Shown one piece after another: positions 51,597 to 60,436 of a stretch of DNA of 64,000 nt. Every line of letters starts with the position of its first letter. The first letter of the stretch is position 1. Below the pieces are notes generated by a model that saw only the letters and a program-made list of their open reading frames with translations, did not search any database and was not told the DNA's origin. Both the position numbers and the translations under genes were made by a program. Source of the DNA: Gaiellasilicea sp963707575 (GTDB lineage: Bacteria > Actinomycetota > Thermoleophilia > Gaiellales > Gaiellaceae); assembly GCA_963707575.1 (NCBI GenBank), contig OY970171.1:310001-374000 (forward strand), in the 5' to 3' direction.

Positions 51597-52562
51597 ATGA
51601 GCGGATTGCCGTCCACGGAGTCCCGCGTGGGCGAGCGTGAGCTCTTCGTCCGGCATCCGGCCAACCCGATCCTGTCCGCAGGCGACTGGCCGTATCCCGT
51701 CAACGCCGTCTTCAACCCGGCCGCGACCGTCGTCGACGGCGAGACGGTCCTGCTCGCACGGGTCGAGGATCTGCGAGGGATCTCGCATCTCTCCGTCGCT
51801 CGCTCCGCGAACGGGATCGACGGCTGGCGCGTCGCAGACGAGCCACTGCTCACTCCCCGGCCGGGCATCGAGACCGAGCAGTGGGGCTTCGAGGACGCTC
51901 GAGCCGTGTGGGTCGAGGAGCTCGACCGCTACGTGATCACCTGCACGGCGTACGGGCCGGCCGGACCGGCGGTCTATCTCGCCACGACGACCGATTTCTC
52001 GTCGGTCGAGCGTCATGGGATCGTGGTCAACCCCGACGACAAGAATGCGGCCATCCTGCCCGAGCGCGTCGGCGGGAAGTGGATCCTCTTCCACCGGCCC
52101 ACCACCGGCTTCAAGCATCCCGGCATCTCGCTCTCGCGGTCCGCCGACCTGGTCAGCTGGAGCCCGCCCGAGGCGGTGATGCAGCCGCGGCAGGGTGCGT
52201 GGTGGGACTCGCTGCGCATCGGCATCGGCCCTCCGCTCCTCAAGACCGAGCACGGCTGGCTGCTCGTCTACCACGGCGTCAAGGAGACCGTCTCCGGCGC
52301 GCTCTACCGGCTCGGGCTCGCCCTCCTCGATCTGGACGAGCCGACTCGGGTGCTCAGCCGCGGCCCCAACTGGATCCTGGGGCCGCTCGAGACGTACGAG
52401 CGGGTCGGCGACGTGCCCAATGCGCTCTTCGCCTGCGGCCTCGTCCATGAGCCGGACTCGGGCGAGCTGCGGCTGTACTACGGCGCCGCCGACACGTCGA
52501 TCGGCCTCGCAACGGCGCAGCTCGACGATCTGCTCGCAGCCGTGCTCGCCGCTCCTGCCTAG
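51597..52562 (+). CDS. Glycoside hydrolase family 130 (mannoside phosphorylase-like)
   Basis: 321 aa, five-bladed propeller. Motifs: NPILSAGDWPYPVNAVFNPAA near the N-terminus, VLLARVEDLRGISHLSVARS, GFEDARAVWVEELDRYVITCTAYG, DDKNAAILPE and WILFHRP, with the catalytic Asp expected in the FEDAR block. GH130 enzymes cleave beta-mannosyl linkages by phosphorolysis or hydrolysis. Following a GT4 gene in the same direction, it may release or recycle mannose units. It converges on a second GT4 gene with a 4-bp overlap. Confidence 0.88.
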   Translation: MSGLPSTESRVGERELFVRHPANPILSAGDWPYPVNAVFNPAATVVDGETVLLARVEDLRGISHLSVARSANGIDGWRVADEPLLTPRPGIETEQWGFEDARAVWVEELDRYVITCTAYGPAGPAVYLATTTDFSSVERHGIVVNPDDKNAAILPERVGGKWILFHRPTTGFKHPGISLSRSADLVSWSPPEAVMQPRQGAWWDSLRIGIGPPLLKTEHGWLLVYHGVKETVSGALYRLGLALLDLDEPTRVLSRGPNWILGPLETYERVGDVPNALFACGLVHEPDSGELRLYYGAADTSIGLATAQLDDLLAAVLAAPA

Positions 52563-53599
52563 CGTCCGAGGAGAGCCGCGTACGCGTCGAGATAGTCGTC
52601 GACCATGCGCGCGACACTGAACTGCGCGACGGCGCGGGCGCGGATGGCCGCTCGGTCGAGGCCGCCGGTCAGGGCGACGGCGGCAACAGCGCCCGCGACG
52701 TCGTCGACCAGATACCCGGTCAGGCCGTCCTCGATCAGCTCCCCCATCGAGCCGCGCCCGAAGGCGATCACGGGCGTGCCGCACGCCATCCCCTCGACGA
52801 CGCTGTACCCGAACGGCTCGTCGAATCCGATCAGGTGCAGGAGCGCATGCGCTCCGCCCAGCAGCTCCGACCTCTGCTCGACCCCGACCGGGCCGACGAA
52901 GGACACCTGCTCGCCGTCGACCCGCGGCGCGACGCGCTCGTCGAAGTAGCGCTGGTCCTGCACGATCCCGGCGATCACGAGTGGCATCCCCGACGCCGCC
53001 GCGACGTCGATCGCCTCGGCGGTGCCCTTGTCCGGATGGATCCTCCCGAAGAAGAGGAGATAGCCGCCGGGTGACGGGTGCAGCGAGAACGCGTCGGTGT
53101 CGATCCCGTGATGGATCGTCGCCACGTAGTCGAGGCTCGGGTGCCGGTCGGAGTCGCTGATCGCGACGTAGGCGCCGCTCGCGTTGTAGCGCTGGTACAC
53201 CGGCAGGATCCGGGGCGACGAGAACCCGTGGATCGTCGTCAGCACCGGCGTGTCGACGAGCCCGCTGTAGGAGAGCGGGAGGAAGTCGAAGCTGTTGTGG
53301 ATGAGGTCGAACTCGCCGGCGCGCTCGTAGGCGTGAGCGATGTGGAGGCACTCGGCCACCTTAGGCTCGACGTCCGAATCCTCGGAGTACCCGCGGGCGA
53401 CGACCGAGGCAAGGCGCGCCGAGGTGATCGAGTCCCCGGCTGCAAAGAGCGTCACGTCGATGCCCTTGGCGACGAGCCCTTCGGTGAGGAGCGAGGCGAA
53501 CTGCTCCCACGGCCCGTAATGACGCGGCGGAACGCGCCACGACACCGGCGCCAGGACAGCGACTCGCAGCGCGCGCGTCTCGGCTCCCTCGCCGATCAT
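52559..53599 (-). CDS. Family 4 glycosyltransferase
   Basis: 346 aa with GGGAGGA before the ATG, which overlaps the small upstream gene (ATGA). GT-B markers: APVSWRVPPRHYGPWEQFASLLTEGL (acceptor domain), IHNSFDFLPLSYSG, FFGRIHPDKGTAEAIDVA, and the donor site GFDEPFGYSVVEGMACGTPVIAFGRGSMGELIEDG with its two Glu residues. Proteins like this often use UDP- or GDP-sugars to make trehalose-like or mannosyl products. It is probably part of the same glycan locus as the GT4-toroid and GH130 genes. Confidence 0.88.
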   Translation of the reverse strand: MIGEGAETRALRVAVLAPVSWRVPPRHYGPWEQFASLLTEGLVAKGIDVTLFAAGDSITSARLASVVARGYSEDSDVEPKVAECLHIAHAYERAGEFDLIHNSFDFLPLSYSGLVDTPVLTTIHGFSSPRILPVYQRYNASGAYVAISDSDRHPSLDYVATIHHGIDTDAFSLHPSPGGYLLFFGRIHPDKGTAEAIDVAAASGMPLVIAGIVQDQRYFDERVAPRVDGEQVSFVGPVGVEQRSELLGGAHALLHLIGFDEPFGYSVVEGMACGTPVIAFGRGSMGELIEDGLTGYLVDDVAGAVAAVALTGGLDRAAIRARAVAQFSVARMVDDYLDAYAALLGR

Positions 53600-53967
53600 T
53601 CCTCCCGCGCGAAGAACGGACGCCCGATCCGCAGCTCGAGCTTCACGTAGGCGTCCAGACGAACCCCGTCGACGAGCTCCCGCACCGCCTGCATCATCGC
53701 CGCCGCCACGTCGAGGTCGTCGACCTCGTAGATCAGGTTCCAGGCCCACGGATGCTCGCTGGCGCCGACCTGGAAGACGTCGTCGCAGAAGGACGCCACC
53801 ACGCGGGCTCCAAGCTCCTCCCACTCGGCGAGCACCCCCTTGAAGCGCGGGAAGAAGCGCGACTCCTTTTCCTCCTCGCTCGCGGCGAAGAACGTCTGCG
53901 TGCCGCAGCCGACGACCATCACACGAATGGGGCGGCGCATCGGGACTGGCTTCCAGGCGATCGACAC
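53596..53967 (-). CDS. Small conserved-looking hypothetical protein (123 aa)
   Basis: 123 aa from a GTG with AAAGGGGGG upstream; a methionine at residue 10 is an alternative start. Features: RVMVVGCGTQTFFAASEEEKESRFFPRF, ELGARVVASFCDDVFQVG, HPWAWNLIYEVDDLDVAAAMMQAVRELVDG and LRIGRPFF. The alternating strands and helices fit a small alpha/beta (ferredoxin-like dimeric) fold. No catalytic signature is clear. Its stop overlaps the glycosyltransferase start (ATGA), so a link to glycan synthesis is possible. Confidence 0.65.
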   Translation of the reverse strand: MSIAWKPVPMRRPIRVMVVGCGTQTFFAASEEEKESRFFPRFKGVLAEWEELGARVVASFCDDVFQVGASEHPWAWNLIYEVDDLDVAAAMMQAVRELVDGVRLDAYVKLELRIGRPFFAREE

Positions 53968-54032
53968 GTCCCCCCTTTTTCCGGCCGTGCGCTTGCGATC
54001 CTGCGCGACCGGGCCGTGTGTAAGCTCGCGTC

Positions 54033-55165
54033 TTGCCGAGCGTCTTGATCTTCGGCGACACCGTGCGCTCGCCGGAGCTCCGGCGCGAGGTGCCGCATGC
54101 CGTCGCCGACCCGTTCCTCTACGTCGAGCACGACGGGCGGCGCTATGCGGTCGTGCGGTCGCTGGAGGTCGCACGGATGCGCCAGGTGGATGGCCTGGAG
54201 CCCCTGCCGCTGGAGGAGTTCGGACTCGACGAGCTCGTCGCGGGCGGCACCGACTCCGAGGCCGCGCTGGTCGAGATCGCTGCGAGGGCGTGCGAGCGGC
54301 TCGACGTCGCGACGGCGATCGTGCCGGGCAACTTTCCCGTCGAGGTCGCCGACCGACTGCGCGCCGCGGGCATCCGGCTCGACGTTCAGCGCGACCTCTT
54401 CAACGACCGCCGGCGCGCGAAGACGCCGAGCCAGCTCGAGGGTGTCCGCAAGGCGACGCGGGCCGCAGAGGCGGCGACCGCCGCGATCGCCGCGTGCCTG
54501 CGCGAGGCCGAGCAGGTCGACGGCGCCGTGCACCACGAAGGAGAGCCCCTCACCTCGGAGCGCCTGAAGGTCGCGGCGGCCCAGGCGTTCCTGGCCAACG
54601 AGACGGTGGCGGACGAGTTCATCGTCGCCCACGGGGAGCAGACCTGCATCGGCCATCACATGGGCTCCGGCGCGATCCTCGTCGGCGAGCCGATCACCGT
54701 GGACCTCGGCCACGGGACCCCGAATCGGGCTACCACACGGACATGACCCGCACCTTCGTCGTCGGGCCTGTCTCGGACGAGCTGCGTGCCTACCACCGGC
54801 TCTGCGAGGAGGCGCTCGCGAAGGCCGTGGCGGCGATTCGCCCGGGGATTCGCGGCAGCGAGCTCCACACGATCGCGTCGGAGGTCTTCGAGGCGGGCGG
54901 CTTCCGCAGCCAGCTCTCGAAGGAGCCGGGCGAGGTGCTCCTGGACGGCTTCTTCCACGGTCTGGGGCACGGCGTCGGCCTCGAGGTGCACGAGGCTCCG
55001 TCACTCGACCTCTCGGGCGGCGAGCTCGTCGCCGGAGACGTGGTCGCCGTCGAGCCGGGCTGCTACCGGCAGGGCTACGGGGGCGTGCGACTCGAGGACC
55101 TCGTCCTCGTCACCGACGACGGCTGCGAAGTGATCACGTCGTACCCGTACGCGCTTGAGCCCTGA
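54033..55165 (+). pseudogene. Xaa-Pro aminopeptidase (M24), broken by one missing base
   Basis: The reading frame from TTG 54033 covers a creatinase-like N-terminal domain (LIFGDTVRSPELRREVPH) and the start of the M24 core (MGSGAILVGEPITVDLGH), then changes frame after 54713. The second frame continues RDPESGYHTDMTRTFVVG, GLGHGVGLEVHEAP, AVEPGCY and RLEDLVLV. With one C inserted in CAC|GGG, the metal ligands Asp, Asp, His, Glu, Glu are all present and the protein is 377 aa. As it stands it is truncated before the active site. It is followed 4 bp later by the M20 gene. Confidence 0.85.
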
Positions 55166-55169
55166 TTCG

Positions 55170-56534
55170 ATGCTTGCAGCCGTCGAGGCTGCGATCGCCC
55201 GGGACCGTGACGCCCTGATCGAGGAGTGGCGGGAGGCCTGCCGGATCCCGTCGGTCACCGCGGGCGACCCGGCCGCGCTGGCCCAGATGGTGCGCTGGGT
55301 CGTCGGGCGGATGGAGGGCCTCTTCGACCGAATCGAGCTCGACGAGGCACCTGGCCGACCGCCGGTGATCCTCGGCGAGGTGACGGGGACCGGCGCCGAC
55401 CGCGTCCTCGTCTACTCGCACTACGACGTCCAGCCGCCCGGCGACCCGGCCGCATGGACGGGCGATCCGTTCGGCGCCGAGCTCCGGGACGGGCGCGTGT
55501 ACGCGCGCGGGACGTGCGACGACAAGGCCGACATCACGGCGCGCCTGCAGGCGCTGGAGCTCTGGCTCGTCGAGCGCGACGCACCACCGCCGTTCACGAT
55601 TCTCTGGATCTGCGAGGGCGCCGAGGAGATCGGGAGCCCCGGCCTGGCGGACGTGCTCGCGCGTCACGCGAGCTGGCTGCAAGCGCCGCAGTGCCTCTGG
55701 GAGAGCTTCGTCCGGCGCTCCGACGGGCGGCCGGAGATCGGCTTCGGCGGCCGGGGGCAGCTCGGCGTCCGCCTGTCCGCGCGCTGCCTCGCCGCCGACC
55801 AGCACGCCGCGTTCTCACCGGTCCTGCGCTCGGCGCCCGCCCTCCTCGCCCGAGCGCTCGCGAGCCTGACCGACGCGGCCGGCGACGTCCAGATCGACGG
55901 CTTCTACGACGACGTGAGGGACTGGGATGCCGCCGCCGTCACGGCCGCCGAGCAGATCGTCGCGCCGGGCGGTGAGCTCGGCGTGGCCGGAGCGTCCGGC
56001 AACCGGCCGGGCCTGACGCAACCCGAGCTCGGGCGGCGGTTGATCTTCAGCCCGGCCGCCAACATCTCCGCGCTCGGCGCGGGCGACATCGGGTCGGGCA
56101 ACTCGGTCGTCCCGGCCGAAGCGCACGCCAAGGTCGACTTCCATCTCGTCCCGGACCAGGAGCCCGACGACATCCTCGCGAAGCTGCGCCGCCACCTCGA
56201 CGCGCACGGGCTGGAGCAGATCGAGGTCGAGACGGGAACCGGGCTCCGCCCCGCGGCCGGGTCGCTGGAGACCCCGCTGGCGCTCGCCGCGGTCGCGGCG
56301 GCACGGCACGCCTACGGCGAGCCGGTGCTCTACCCGCTCCTCCCGGGCGCCGGACCGCACCGGCAGCTGCTCGACCTGCTCGGCGCGACGACGGTCTCAC
56401 CGGCCGGCACGACGCGCCTGGACAGCGGCATCCACGGCAGCGACGAGAACGGCAGGCTCGACGACTACATCGACCACGTGCGCTTCTCGGCGGCGCTCCT
56501 CGTGGAGCTGGCTCAGGCGAGCCGCTCGGACTGA
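55170..56534 (+). CDS. M20 family metallopeptidase (dipeptidase-like)
   Basis: 454 aa from ATG 55170. Zinc and catalytic residues: H84 and D86 in YSHYDVQPPGD, D117 in TCDDKAD, catalytic E152 and metal E153 in EGAEEIG. A dimerisation lid domain occupies about 185-330 (NSVVPAEAHAKVDFHLVPDQEP is at the return to the catalytic part). A His in SGIHGSDENGR near the C-terminus completes the site. No signal peptide, so it acts on imported peptides. It overlaps the end of the convergent oligopeptide ATPase by 22 bp. Confidence 0.9.
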   Translation: MLAAVEAAIARDRDALIEEWREACRIPSVTAGDPAALAQMVRWVVGRMEGLFDRIELDEAPGRPPVILGEVTGTGADRVLVYSHYDVQPPGDPAAWTGDPFGAELRDGRVYARGTCDDKADITARLQALELWLVERDAPPPFTILWICEGAEEIGSPGLADVLARHASWLQAPQCLWESFVRRSDGRPEIGFGGRGQLGVRLSARCLAADQHAAFSPVLRSAPALLARALASLTDAAGDVQIDGFYDDVRDWDAAAVTAAEQIVAPGGELGVAGASGNRPGLTQPELGRRLIFSPAANISALGAGDIGSGNSVVPAEAHAKVDFHLVPDQEPDDILAKLRRHLDAHGLEQIEVETGTGLRPAAGSLETPLALAAVAAARHAYGEPVLYPLLPGAGPHRQLLDLLGATTVSPAGTTRLDSGIHGSDENGRLDDYIDHVRFSAALLVELAQASRSD

Positions 56535-57502
56535 CCTGCCGGCACCGCGGTCGCGCTCGAGCCGCGGAGCCAGCACGCGACATCGCGTCCCTCCGCGACG
56601 CGCTCGAACGGGGGAGCTTCCTCCGCGCAGTGCGACACGGCGATCGGGCAGCGTGGATGGAAGCGGCAGCCGGAGGGCGGATGCACGGGGTCCGGCACCT
56701 CCCCAGCGAGCGCCTCGGGCACGAAGCCGGTGCCGTCCGCGTGCGGGATCGCAGCGATCAGCGCCTCGGTGTACGGATGGAGCGGCTCCGCCCAGAGCGC
56801 CCTCGTCGTCGCCTGCTCGACCACCTCGCCGAGGTACATCACGCAGACGCGGTCGGCGACCTGACGGACGACCGCGAGGTCGTGGGAGATGAGGAGCAAC
56901 CCCAGGTCGAGCTCCCTGGTCAGGCGCACGAGCAGGTTGGCGATCTGGGCCTGCGCCGAGGCGTCGAGCGAGGAGAGCGGCTCGTCGAGCACCAGCGCGG
57001 TCGGCTCGGCCGCGAGCGCGCGGGCGATCGCGATCCTCTGTCTCTGGCCGCCGCTGAACTCGTGCGGGAAGCGCTCGCCCGCGTCGGCCGGGAGGCCGAC
57101 CTCCTCGAGCAGCTCGGCCACGCGCACGACGCGCTCTCGCCGGCTGCGCCGTGCCACGCTCACCAGCCCGTCCGCGACCTGACTGCCCACCTTCCGGCGC
57201 GGGTTCAGCGACGCGTGCGGGTCCTGGAAGACCATCTGCAGCCGCGTGTCCTGCTTTGGCCGCGCGCGGCGCGTGAGCGGCTCGAGCAGGCGCCCTTCGA
57301 ACTCGACCGCGCCGGCGGTGTGCGGTACGAGCCCCACGGCCGCGCGCGCGAGCGTCGACTTGCCGCAGCCACTCTCGCCGACCAGGCCGACGATCTCGCC
57401 GCGGCCGACGGTCAGGCTCGCGTCCACGACGGCCCGGACCGGGGGTCCGCTCTGCCCGTCGTAGACGACCTCCAGGTCGCGGATGGCGAGGACGTCCGTC
57501 AT
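56513..57502 (-). CDS. Oligopeptide/dipeptide ABC transporter ATP-binding protein (DppF/OppF-like)
   Basis: 329 aa. Walker A is GLVGESGCGKST, the Q-loop is MVFQDPHASLNPRR, the signature is FSGGQRQRIAIARAL, Walker B is ALVLDEPLSSLD. The C-terminal oligo_HPY region includes GCRFHPRCPIAVSHC, with the Cys residues that bind an Fe-S cluster in OppD/F-type ATPases. The start overlaps its partner's stop (ATGA). This is the last gene of the operon. Confidence 0.93.
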   Translation of the reverse strand: MTDVLAIRDLEVVYDGQSGPPVRAVVDASLTVGRGEIVGLVGESGCGKSTLARAAVGLVPHTAGAVEFEGRLLEPLTRRARPKQDTRLQMVFQDPHASLNPRRKVGSQVADGLVSVARRSRRERVVRVAELLEEVGLPADAGERFPHEFSGGQRQRIAIARALAAEPTALVLDEPLSSLDASAQAQIANLLVRLTRELDLGLLLISHDLAVVRQVADRVCVMYLGEVVEQATTRALWAEPLHPYTEALIAAIPHADGTGFVPEALAGEVPDPVHPPSGCRFHPRCPIAVSHCAEEAPPFERVAEGRDVACWLRGSSATAVPAGQSERLA

Positions 57503-58467
57503 TCGGCGAAGGGGTCGACGTGGCAGGCCAGGCTCCGACCTCCGGCCGCGAGGAGCGGCGGGACGGTCTGGGAGCAAATCTCCTGCGCGTAGGCGCAGCG
57601 GGGATGGAAGGCGCACCCGGGGGGCAGGCTCGCGGGCCGCGGCGGCGCGCCGCCGATCGACCGCAGCGGCGTACCGATCGGGAGCTCCGGATGTGGGAGC
57701 GCGTCGAGCAGGGCGCGCGTATACGGGTGTCGCGGGCCCTGCAGGACGTCCCTGGCGGTACCGCGCTCGACGATGCGGCCTGCGTAGAAGATCGCGAGCT
57801 CGTCCGCGATCGCCGACATGACCCCGAGGTCGTGCGTGATCAGCACGACGGAGAGCGCGCGTTCCCGGCGCAGCCGGTCGAGGAGGCGGATGATCCCCGC
57901 CTGCACGGTCACGTCGAGCGCCGTGGTGGGCTCGTCCGCGATCAGCAGCGTCGGCTCGCACGCGAGCGCCGAGGCGATCGCGATCCGCTGGCGCATCCCG
58001 CCCGAGAACTGGTGCGGATAGGAGTCGAGCGCCCGTTCGGGGTCGGGGATGCGGACCTCTTCGAGCAGGGCCGTGGCCCGCTGCCGCGCCTCCTTGGCGC
58101 TCTCCTTCAGATGCAGGCGCACGTGCTCGGTCAGCTGCCGCCCGATCGAGAGCATCGGGTGGAACGACGTCAGCGGGTCCTGGAAGACGATTCCGATCTT
58201 GCTCCCGCACAGCCGCCGGAGCTGGCTCGGCCGCATGCTCAGCAGGTCGGCACCGGCGAAGCGCGCGCTCCCCGACGTGCGCGCGCCTGAGGGAAGCAGG
58301 CCCATCAGCGCGAGCGCCGACACGGTCTTGCCGCTCCCGCTCTCCCCCGCGATCCCGAACACCTGGCCGTCCGCGACCTCGTAATCGACACCGTCCACCA
58401 CGGTCAGCGCGCGGCTGCCGCTCGCCAGGGTGACGCGGAGGCCCTCGACCTCGAGGAGGGCGCTCAC
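57499..58467 (-). CDS. Oligopeptide/dipeptide ABC transporter ATP-binding protein (DppD/OppD-like)
   Basis: 322 aa from a GTG overlapping the permease stop (GTGA). Walker A is GIAGESGSGKT, the Q-loop is IVFQDPLTSFHPMLSIG, the signature is FSGGMRQRIAIASAL, Walker B is LLIADEPTTALD. The Cys-rich segment GCAFHPRCAYAQEIC is present near the C-terminus. It forms a heterodimer with the next ATPase. Confidence 0.93.
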   Translation of the reverse strand: MSALLEVEGLRVTLASGSRALTVVDGVDYEVADGQVFGIAGESGSGKTVSALALMGLLPSGARTSGSARFAGADLLSMRPSQLRRLCGSKIGIVFQDPLTSFHPMLSIGRQLTEHVRLHLKESAKEARQRATALLEEVRIPDPERALDSYPHQFSGGMRQRIAIASALACEPTLLIADEPTTALDVTVQAGIIRLLDRLRRERALSVVLITHDLGVMSAIADELAIFYAGRIVERGTARDVLQGPRHPYTRALLDALPHPELPIGTPLRSIGGAPPRPASLPPGCAFHPRCAYAQEICSQTVPPLLAAGGRSLACHVDPFAE

Positions 58468-59360
58468 GCGCGTCCCCGCCGGGTTTCGCGGGCGTGGCCG
58501 CGCGGGTCGAAGCGGTCGCGCAGGCTGTCGCCGAGGAAGTTGAAGGCGAGCACCGCCGTGAAGATGGCGAGCCCGGGGAACATCCCGACCCACCAGAACT
58601 GGAAGTTCTGCGTCCCGACCGCGACCATCGAGCCCCACTCGGGCGTCGGCGGCTGCGCTCCGAGCCCGAGGAAGGAGAGCCCGGAGAGCAGCAGGATCGC
58701 GTTCGCGAGATCGAGCGTCCCGAGCACGATCACCGGGCCGGCGAGGTTGGGCAGGATGTCCCGGACGAGCGTCCTGCGCGAGGAGGAGCCGAGCAGGCGG
58801 GACGACTGGACGAACTGCGAGTCGCCCAGCGAGAGCACGAGCCCGCGCACGACCCGCGCGTAGGCGGGCCAGGAGACGACGACGATCGCCAGCACGGCGT
58901 TGCGGACGTTCGGGCCGAGCGAGGCCGTCACGACCATCGCGAGGATGATCGCCGGGAACGCGAAGACGAGATCGACGGTGCGCATGACGATCGCATCGGG
59001 GAGCGAGCGGAAGTAGCCGGCGATCGACCCCAGCGCGCCGCCGACGAGGATGGACAGGGAGACGAGCAGCACGGCGAGCGGCAGCGAGAGCCGCGCGCCG
59101 TAGATGACCCGGCTGAGCACGTCGCGCCCCAGCTCGTCGGTGCCGAACGGGTGCGCGCGGGAGGGCGGCTCGAAGAGCAGGAAGTCCTGGGCGAGCGGGT
59201 CGTAGGGCGCGACCCAGGGGGCGAGCAGCGCCAACAGCGTCCACACCAGCACGATCGCGAGCCCGATCAGCGCCAGCGGCCGGCGCAACCCCGTCCGGAG
59301 CCGCCTCCGCGGCGCGACGACCTCCTCGAGTGGCCCAGGCGCGGCGATGAGGTCGCTCAC
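58464..59360 (-). CDS. Oligopeptide/dipeptide ABC transporter permease (DppC-like)
   Basis: 298 aa from a GTG overlapping the upstream permease stop (GTGA). N-terminal helix LALIGLAIVLVWTLLALLAPWVAPYDP, then HPFGTDELGRDVLSRVIYGARLSL, the EAA-like ASRLLGSSSRRTLVRDILPNLAGP, and GLSFLGLGAQPPTPEWG, all diagnostic of the DppC/OppC group. About six helices are predicted. Confidence 0.93.
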   Translation of the reverse strand: MSDLIAAPGPLEEVVAPRRRLRTGLRRPLALIGLAIVLVWTLLALLAPWVAPYDPLAQDFLLFEPPSRAHPFGTDELGRDVLSRVIYGARLSLPLAVLLVSLSILVGGALGSIAGYFRSLPDAIVMRTVDLVFAFPAIILAMVVTASLGPNVRNAVLAIVVVSWPAYARVVRGLVLSLGDSQFVQSSRLLGSSSRRTLVRDILPNLAGPVIVLGTLDLANAILLLSGLSFLGLGAQPPTPEWGSMVAVGTQNFQFWWVGMFPGLAIFTAVLAFNFLGDSLRDRFDPRGHARETRRGRA

Positions 59361-60436
59361 GAGAGCCGGATCCTCGGGTCGATGACGCCGTAGAGCACGT
59401 CGATGACGAAGTTCACCGTCACGTAGACGATCGCGACGAACAGGCTGACGCCCATGATCGCGGGCAGGTCGAGCTCGATCGCCGAGCGATAGGCGTACTG
59501 GCCGATCCCGGGCCACGCGAAGATGTTCTCGATCAGGACCGCGCCCGTGAGCACGTTCGCGAACACGAGCCCGAGCACGGTGATCACGGCCGGCATCGCG
59601 GCGCGCAGGGTGTGCCGGACGATGACGACGCTCTCCGGCAGGCCCTTCGCCCGCGCCGCCCGGACGTAGTCGTCGCTGATCACCTCGAGCACCGCCGAGC
59701 GCGTGTAGCGCATGATCAGGCTGACGTTGAAGGCGGCGAGCACGAGCGCGGGCAGGACCATGTGGTCGAGCGCGTCCCTGGCCACGCTCCACTCACGGGC
59801 CAGCAGCGCGTCGAACACGTACAGCCCCGTCACGTGCTCCGGGGGCAGGACGCCCGGATCGAGCCGGCCGCCGCCCGGGAACCAGCCCAGCCGGAAGAAG
59901 AAGACGTAGAGCGCGATCAGCGCGAGCCAGAACGTGGGCATGGAGATGCCCGCGAGCGAGCCGATCCGGAGCACGTGGTCGGAGGGCCGGTCCCGCCGGA
60001 CGGCCGCGAACACGCCGAACGACACTCCGACGACGACCGCCACGAGGATCGAGAGGATCGCGAGCTCCGCCGTGGCCGGGATCGCCTCCTTCAGGTCGGT
60101 CGAGACCGGCTGGTGCGACTGCTGCGACTCGCCCAGATCGCCCTGGAGAAGGTTCCCCAGGTAGGTCAGGTACTGCACCGGCAGCGGGTCGTCGAGCCCG
60201 TAGCGGTCGCGCCAGGCCGCGACGGCGACGGGGTCCGCCGACGTGACGGGGCCGAGATTCGCGAGCGCCGGGTTGCCGGGGACGAGCTGGGTGAGGATGA
60301 AGGTGATGAACGTGACGCCGATGACGAGCACGACGAGTGCCGCCAGGCGTCGGAGGAAGAAGCGGAGGAAAGGCCGGGACGCAGCCCTCTGGATGCGCCC
60401 CGGCCTCCGTCCGCTGTTCGAGCTAGCGAGAACCAA
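59357..60436 (-). CDS. Oligopeptide/dipeptide ABC transporter permease (DppB-like)
   Basis: 359 aa from a TTG that overlaps the last codons of the binding-protein gene by 14 bp; no ATG exists before the first helix. It has FFLRRLAALVVLVIGVTFITFIL, LVPGNPA, then YVRAARAKGLPESVVIVRHTLRAAMPAVITVLGL (EAA loop) and ENIFAWPGIGQYAYRSAIELDLPAIMG. Expression is probably coupled to the binding protein. Confidence 0.92.
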   Translation of the reverse strand: MVLASSNSGRRPGRIQRAASRPFLRFFLRRLAALVVLVIGVTFITFILTQLVPGNPALANLGPVTSADPVAVAAWRDRYGLDDPLPVQYLTYLGNLLQGDLGESQQSHQPVSTDLKEAIPATAELAILSILVAVVVGVSFGVFAAVRRDRPSDHVLRIGSLAGISMPTFWLALIALYVFFFRLGWFPGGGRLDPGVLPPEHVTGLYVFDALLAREWSVARDALDHMVLPALVLAAFNVSLIMRYTRSAVLEVISDDYVRAARAKGLPESVVIVRHTLRAAMPAVITVLGLVFANVLTGAVLIENIFAWPGIGQYAYRSAIELDLPAIMGVSLFVAIVYVTVNFVIDVLYGVIDPRIRLS

